In this document: piece after piece, positions 20,213 through 25,552 of the stretch
Layout: each line of letters begins with the position of its first letter
Position numbering within the stretch: the stretch's first letter is position 1
Assembly (NCBI GenBank): GCA_027596945.1
Contig: JADGJH010000201.1
Span: forward strand, 1 to 25,552
DNA from: Physocladia obscura
Lineage: Eukaryota; Chytridiomycota; Chytridiomycetes; Chytridiales; Chytriomycetaceae
Direction of reading: 5' to 3'
Length of the DNA: 25,552 nt
Translations under genes and position numbers: made by a program
Notes under the pieces: model-generated
Told to the model about the DNA's origin: nothing
Seen by the model: the letters and a program-made list of their open reading frames with translations, nothing else
Database searches by the model: none

Positions 20213-20620
20213 TTGCAGACAATGAGCAACAACACAAAGGTGGCCAAAAATGATTTCAAACAATTCTTGAAGTCAGATGAACCAGTGATGGCCTTATGCA
20301 TTTCTGATTTGGAAATATACTTCAAAAGTCTTGGCTACTCAAATGAGTCTGAACTTATTGATTCAGCAAAAATTGTGGCACCAGAAGTCTATGGAGGATC
20401 AATGTCAAAGCCTCCTTTCTTGCTCCCAGAGACAACTCTTGACAGTGCGCCAACTGACTAAGACACCATTGAGAAAATTGAATCAAATGCAATTGCAGTT
20501 AAACAATTTGACACTCAAATGATGTTTTATTTGATTAGCAAGAAAGCATCAGATCTTCAAATGGAAAATATAATAAGTGGTCAAAAAAGCAAAGAAAGCA
20601 ATTGCAAAACATTATGAAGG
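20213..20620 (+). pseudogene. Decayed ORF of unknown transposon-like family
   Basis: An 82-codon frame with a protein-like mix of residues (KNDFKQFLKSDEPVMALC, then YFKSLGYSNESELIDSAK) ends in a stop at 20459. It continues in the same frame for another 50 or so codons (starting DTIEKIESNAIAVKQFDTQM) before further stops. Open, balanced wording on both sides of one stop suggests a broken gene. I recognise no family. Confidence 0.3.
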
Positions 20621-20792
20621 ATTCATGAAATTGTAAATTGCATTTTCAAAGGATTACCAACTAATTGATAAAATTAAATGGTCTGATGATTATAATAAAA
20701 ATCCAATGTTATATAATGTTGTTAAACTGTTGGGCATTGAAATTACTCAAAATGATAATGCTGAAACATAACTGTTTGAATATTTTTTAAAT

Positions 20793-21828
20793 TTATTGCC
20801 CTTGGAAATAACCACTCTCACAATGAACAGCAGGAATGAAAGTGTTTTCCCTGCGCTCTTTCACTTCCATCTTGAATCTTTCCATCTCCATCCTTTGCTG
20901 TGCTTCTCGTTCTTCCCATTCTTTTTGTCTTCTTTCCCATTCATCTTTTGTATTCTTTTCATTTTGGACAAGAAACATGCCCAGTAATTGTGTCAAATTT
21001 TTTGAATCATCCTGTATTCTAAGAAAATAAACAGTAATAATAAAATAATGAACTTACAATAAAATTTAATTGTCAATAGCCTTCCTTTTTTTTGCCGTTG
21101 TACTCAAAGTTGATGATGACAATTCTGATGCACTCATTGGATCAGATGTGCAATGCAAATTTGCAGCAGCAATGGATTGAAGTTCTTTTACTGTGAGACC
21201 AACTCTGCTTGTTACAGTAGGAGTGGAACTAGAAATATTGTTTGAGCAGTAAAGACATAAAGAAAAACAGTACCTGATGTTCGGGAGCTCATGTAATGCA
21301 GGTTGTTTGCTATTGACAGTTACTTGTGAACCTGGGATGTTGTTGTCACTGTCAGGATCAGCTTCATTATTTGATTGTGCTTCAACAAGGTCTTGCTATG
21401 TCAAGTTCAGCAAATTGTCCACCACTGCATCCTGCTGAATACCCCTGTTGTCATTAATTGTGTCTGGACTATTATTATTGTCGTTGTCCAGCACAATAGT
21501 GTTGTTTTTTTCATCAATTTGATAAGCAATTTGTTTTGCGCAAACAACTTGAGGAGAGGCAGGTAGGATCTCCAGTTTTCTTCTTGACGTTTTGTAGCTT
21601 CTTGTACTTGCTTTTAACAGCTTCTGCGTCTTGATTGTAGCCCAGTGCCATATACCTTGTGATGATGACATCCCATTCATTTGACCCAGACAGAAGGACA
21701 TCTTCAATAATATCCAGTAAATTTTTGATTTTGTGCAGCCACCAATTATTCCCACACAGTTTGATTGCTGTTGCTGCTGCTGGTGTTTTGGGTGCTTTTT
21801 TGGTGCTCTGAGTTGGCTGTTTGTTCAT
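20793..21828 (-). pseudogene. Broken SANT/Myb-like gene of transposon type
   Basis: The start encodes MNKQPTQSTKKAPKTPA, then a SANT/Myb-like domain: IIEDVLLSGSNEWDVIITRY followed by AVKSKYKKLQNVKKKTGDPT. The GS-x-EW and TGDP-x-C marks are typical of a family spread widely in oomycetes and some fungi. Near 21560 the frame must shift (from TGDPTCL into PQVVCAKQIAYQID). A TAG follows at 21396-21398, after which the frame continues (QDLVEAQSNNEADPDSD) to a likely 46-nt intron (21273-21229). A later part after another likely intron encodes a charged coiled coil (EWERRQKEWEEREAQQRMEM). The exon pattern survives but the reading frame is broken at least twice, so no working product is expected. Confidence 0.6.
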
Positions 21829-21926
21829 TTTTGTGTTTAGTCTGTTTTGGGATAAAAATTTGTTTTTGTCAGGACCATTGTTTCATCTTTACAAAAATGT
21901 CCCAGGGACAAACTGCCTGTTCCACC

Positions 21927-21960
21927 GGGACAAAGACATTTTGTCTTTTTCATTTGTCCC
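21927..21960. repeat. Inverted repeat / hairpin
   Basis: GGGACAAA at 21927-21934 pairs with TTTGTCCC at 21953-21960. Nested inside, AAAGACA and TGTCTTT (21932-21948) also pair. A further GTCCC/GGGAC pair lies just upstream near 21900. It sits between the SANT-like remnant and the copia remnant and could be an element end. Confidence 0.35.
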
Positions 21961-22210
21961 AGTTTTGGAAGTTTTCCATTGAAACATGGTCAAAAATATG
22001 AAGAATAATGGCCAAGTAGTGGTGCTCAATGAAAGAATTGAAAAAGCTCAAGCAAGACACTGCAAAAATATTGGAAATTTTTCAAAGAGACCATATGTCA
22101 ACAAAGCAGCCACCACAAATAAAGAGGATGAAGAAAAATTGGCCTCTATCTTAAAGATGAAATAAAAAATTACAAATAATAATGAAAACTTTATTAAATT
22201 AAATAGTAGA

Positions 22211-22486
22211 GTGACAAGACTGAAGAAATTTACCCTGATGGATACAGAACTGATGACAGATTTGGTGAAAGAGAATCTAAAAGTGACATTGAAACAGCCA
22301 GCTATAAATCAGATTGAGTTTACTGCAGAAATAGTTGAGCAGAACTTTTTGGAAAATATTTTGGAAAATTTATTGAATAAAGTTAAAATTTTTGACATAA
22401 AATCCTGTGGTTGCAAAAATTGCAATAATTCAAATAAATTAAAAGAAAACAGGATAATCTCCAAAATGAAAGAAAATAAGATATGA
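22211..22486 (+). pseudogene. Possible gag-region fragment of the copia element
   Basis: A 91-aa frame just before the protease remnant, rich in Lys, Glu and Asn. No zinc knuckle of the CCHC type is present; CGCKNC near its end is not a match. It is called gag-like only because of its position, and it may be unrelated sequence. Confidence 0.3.
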
Positions 22487-23190
22487 TTGACTGTGTTGCA
22501 TCAAGACATATGACCCCAAACTGATCTGATTTTGTTAAAGGAACTTTTGTTCCAAGTGAAAGGAAATTTGTTTATAAAGCATTTAATTCCAAAATACCAA
22601 TAAAAGGACATGTTACAATAATATTGGATCTGAAGAATGGAATTACAACAAGAATAGAAAGCAAAATATTTGTACCTGATTTAAATGAAGTACTTCTCTC
22701 AGTGCCACACCTAATTGGCAAAACAGGAGATGCAATAATACTACAAAAAGACACAGTACATCTATTTCTTCATAATATAAATCAAACCATTCAAATTGGG
22801 AGACACCACAGCAATCTCTACTATCTGGAGATCTCAAAAATGAGAAATGACAAGATAGTAGCAAATGCAAACAAAGAAAAACATGTAATCAAAAGAAATA
22901 AAGAAACAAAAAAAAATGAAATTTTTTTCCCACAAACACAAACACAAAAATATGAAACAAATTATATGCTATGGTACTACAAGCTGGGACATCTAGGCGT
23001 CAAAGCTGTATGCCATACATGGAAAGAAATGAATATAGAATTTGACTTTTCAAAATGTGAAACTGATTGTCCAATATGTGGAATGGTTTCAATAAAGAAA
23101 AAGAGTATTTGCACAAGTGAATCAGTTACCACAAAATTCTTAGAGAGATTGTGTAAAAACACAATTTCCCTTTTGATGGAAATTGTTTGA
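22484..23190 (+). pseudogene. Copia protease and gag-pre-integrase remnant
   Basis: The protease start reads DCVASRHMTPN, where copia proteases have the active D-S/T-G-A followed by a histidine-containing stretch; Ser-Gly is lost here, so the active site is broken. A TGA follows three residues on. The frame then runs through VPDLNEVLLSVPHL and SNLYYLEIS into YYKLGHLGVKAV and C-x2-C (CPICG), the gag-pre-integrase zinc-binding part. It stops at 23190, before any integrase Asp-Asp-Glu core. Confidence 0.75.
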
Positions 23191-23309
23191 TGTTAGTGTA
23201 TAATTACTGGACAGCAAATGTGAGCACAGAATATTACATTTGGTGCCATCCAATAATTTTTCCTGGTTTGATTCTGACATCACATCACTTAAACCCATTC
23301 CTGCTTCAA

Positions 23310-24061
23310 CAAACACAGTCAAAAGACTTATATGTTGAAGAGTACAAGAATATTACATTGGAACAACTTTTTGGTAAAGATGGGAAACTTACTGATGAGG
23401 CAGTAAAGAAAGTACCAGATTCTGAAGAGCTTGATGGAAAAGACCTGCCAAATACACAAATAACGTTTGATGGAGAAATCTGACTGGCAGGCATGAATTC
23501 CGATCAAATTCATGGAGAATCTCTGAAAAACCCAGCACTAACATGGGCCTGTGAAATTCTTGCAGGAGAGGGTATACAGAAAATTTGTTGTATGCAAGTG
23601 GTGGAATTAAAAATAACAAAAATAATGAAGATGATGATTCTTATCTAGCACCAGTAATCATAATATCAGATAGGAAATTGTCTGATGAAGAAATTGCATA
23701 TGATTCAGAAGGAAAACCATGTATACCTTTGGCAACCTTTAGACAGACAGAAATCATTGAACAGAAAAGAGAAAATAATAAAAATAAAAAACCCAAAGAA
23801 AACAAAATTGGTGCTGCAAATGTGGACACAGCAATTGAAAGGCAATCTATTGGTGAGATGGGACCACCAAATAAGAAAATTAATCCAAAAGCAAAAATGT
23901 TTGGGGTGAATTATAAATATGAAATAAATGAAAACAATGCTGAAAGATTGCCAGAACACATTATGACATTAGTTTTAGCTGATTTACTAATGAAGGCATC
24001 AAAGCTGTTTAAAATGCTTGCTGAAGAAAAGATGGTTGATGATAAAAAGATACAAGTCTAA
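23310..24061 (+). pseudogene. Copia linker region between integrase and reverse transcriptase
   Basis: Two frames, about 23310-23483 (LEQLFGKDGKLTDEAVKKVP) and 23585-24061 (containing LSDEEIAYDSEGKPCIPLAT), read like the low-complexity, acidic joiner that follows integrase in copia polyproteins. It has many Lys in otherwise acidic runs, which may reflect G-to-A decay. The missing integrase core between this part and the pre-integrase part implies a deletion. Confidence 0.5.
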
Positions 24062-24240
24062 GTGTCACCAAAACTGTGGGAAGAAAATACAAAAACAATT
24101 ATGAATATTAATTAAGTTTATAGATAAACAAGAACAGAAATTCATGGCAGCAAAAGCAAATATAAATAGAACAAGAACAACTAAAACAAAGATTGATTGC
24201 AGATGTAGCAGAATCTGCCACACCAACAGAAAGAGTCCAT

Positions 24241-24895
24241 ATATTAGAAATAGAATCTGTTCCAAAGAACATAAATGAAGCTATAAATCACAAGTTTGCT
24301 AATTATTTAAAGAAAACAATGTTAATTGAAATTGAATTACTCAGAGACTTGGGTGTGTTTGAATAGAAATAAGCTGATGAATTACCAGCTGAAAAGTGCT
24401 TAATTCATTCAAAATGGGTATTTGATTATAAAATTAATCCTCTTGGATTTTTAGATAAATTTAAAGGATGCACAGTAGCAGTGAGATATTTTCAAATTAA
24501 AGATGAAAATTATAAGGAAACATATTCACCTGTGGTGAAAATGAAAGCTATAAGTCTGACACTAGCTCTCTCAATGGTGCTGGGTCTATTTATATCACAA
24601 GCAGACATAAAGACTGCAGTTCTACATGGAATTTTGAAAGAATTATATGAAAATGCCTCCTGGTTTTGAATAAAACAAACACAAATGGTTTAATGGTAAT
24701 AGCAGAATTGAAAAAGACTCTATATGGCTTACACCAAGTTTCAAGGGAATTTTTTAAAGTATTACATGACCATCTGACAGCAGATGGATTCACTCAATTA
24801 AAGTCAGATAACTGTATGTTCTATAAAATAAATAAGGACACAGGAGAAATGACTATTGTCTTTGTATATGTATAAGATATGCTAATTGCAACAAC
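24241..24895 (+). pseudogene. Copia reverse transcriptase remnant
   Basis: Typical copia RT blocks: SKWVFDYKINPLGF, YSPVVKMKAISLTLAL, SQADIKTAVLHG (holding the first catalytic Asp), then LKKTLYGLHQVSREFFKVL, DNCMFYK and IVFVYV. The catalytic YVDD reads YV-stop-D, so the second active-site Asp is gone. There are other stops near 24365 and 24670. RNase H is absent. Confidence 0.8.
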
Positions 24896-24989
24896 TCCCA
24901 TGAATTAATCAAAGATGTAAAAGAATCATTAATGAAGAATTCACCACACTGGAAATGATGCAAACTGGCTACAAAAAGTCCAAAGTGAT

Positions 24990-25290
24990 ACCAACGCCTC
25001 CTAGTCTGGGGAATATGCCATCCAGGGGATGGTGTACTAAAAAAGATATCCACTAACTCATTCCACAGCATTGCTAGATCTGTCTCAAGTGTCATGGAAG
25101 GTAAGGGGTGGAAGGGGTGTAAATAAAAGGCCAGCACTTATCCCTTGGGCTGCTGTGAGTCCAGTACAACAGCCCCAAGTGTCACTCTCATGGTGGAAGC
25201 CCAGCAGTGGTTCAGAAACACCGGCTGAGTTCAATACATCACTGGCCTTGCAGAGCTGTTTGTATCCTGCAAAAAACATGCCATTTTTCA
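24990..25290. repeat. GC-richer block of different origin
   Basis: This stretch is clearly richer in G and C than its surroundings yet almost lacks CpG (about two). It starts where copia homology ends and reverts to AT-rich sequence near 25290. It probably belongs to another repeat inserted into, or joined to, the copia remnant. I recognise no protein or RNA in it. Confidence 0.4.
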
Positions 25291-25533
25291 GAAAATCTTC
25301 AATTTATTATTTCAACTTCAAAAAAACAAAACAAATTAATAAGAAAACCAAAAGCATGAATACTCCAAAAGAACCAAACAGACAACCAATAAATAAATAA
25401 AATTATTTACAGAATATAAATAAATAATCATCGGAGAAAGTTAAGGAGTTTTGAACAAACTCAACCATTATGTGAGAATCTCACAATAAAAGCAAATTTT
25501 GTTGCCCACTTCAATAATTGAGGCAAGAAATCA

Positions 25534-25552
25534 CATATATATATATATATAT
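25534..25552. repeat. (AT)n microsatellite at the window edge
   Basis: The window ends in an uninterrupted AT run that probably continues beyond it. Confidence 0.8.

Larger units (their letters stand above)
22006..24960 (+). mobile_element. Degenerate Ty1/copia retrotransposon
   Basis: Pieces appear in the copia order: a possible gag part, protease, gag-pre-integrase, a long charged linker, and reverse transcriptase. Integrase catalytic sequence and RNase H are missing, and no long terminal repeats were seen. Several in-frame stops and frame changes make it non-functional. Homology stops near 24960, where an unrelated block begins. Its parts are described separately. Confidence 0.8.

Noticed and set aside
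25071..25400. 109-aa plus-strand ORF near the right end
   Set aside because: It crosses the border between the GC-richer block and AT-rich simple sequence and ends in Lys/Asn low complexity; no domain seen.

Overview
The window is nuclear DNA of a fungus. The evidence is many short introns (about 49 to 100 nt) with GT..AG ends, single-gene transcription units with AATAAA-like signals, a complete SPT6 gene, a deoxyhypusine hydroxylase gene, and a secreted Kex2-type repeat precursor that resembles ascomycete pheromone precursors. An ascomycete is weakly favoured; the sequence alone does not fix the lineage.

Layout. (1) Positions 1 to about 2550: AT-rich, CpG-poor repeat flank with a decayed ORF and one copy of a dispersed repeat that carries a tRNA-like pol III box pair. 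(2) About 2558 to 16863: a CpG-normal gene island. In order it holds a GNAT acetyltransferase (+), two tandem paralogous C2H2 zinc-finger genes (-), a secreted repeat-peptide precursor (-), SPT6 (-, 14 exons, 1646 aa in my model), deoxyhypusine hydroxylase (-, 3 exons, 332 aa) and a small single-pass membrane protein (+, 2 exons). (3) About 17157 to 17230: what looks like the last exon of a gene whose remainder is missing. (4) About 17300 to the end: a CpG-depleted graveyard of transposons. It holds a second copy of the dispersed repeat, a Tc1/mariner-type DDE transposase fragment, a broken SANT/Myb-like gene of the kind carried with transposons, a decayed Ty1/copia element, and a different GC-richer repeat block.

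The genes do not form one pathway. SPT6 (transcription elongation and histone chaperoning) and deoxyhypusine hydroxylase (eIF5A maturation) are housekeeping genes that lie head to tail with only 81 nt between them. The two zinc-finger genes share both intron positions and phases, an N-terminal LTPAQR motif and several middle blocks, so they arose by tandem duplication and have diverged strongly.

The most unusual locus is the 138-aa secreted precursor. It carries three copies of a WCVHDGC-type core followed by dibasic sites. A fourth copy follows directly in frame, but its Trp codon has become TAG.

All exon models are hand-made from splice motifs and reading frame, and none was tested against transcripts or databases.
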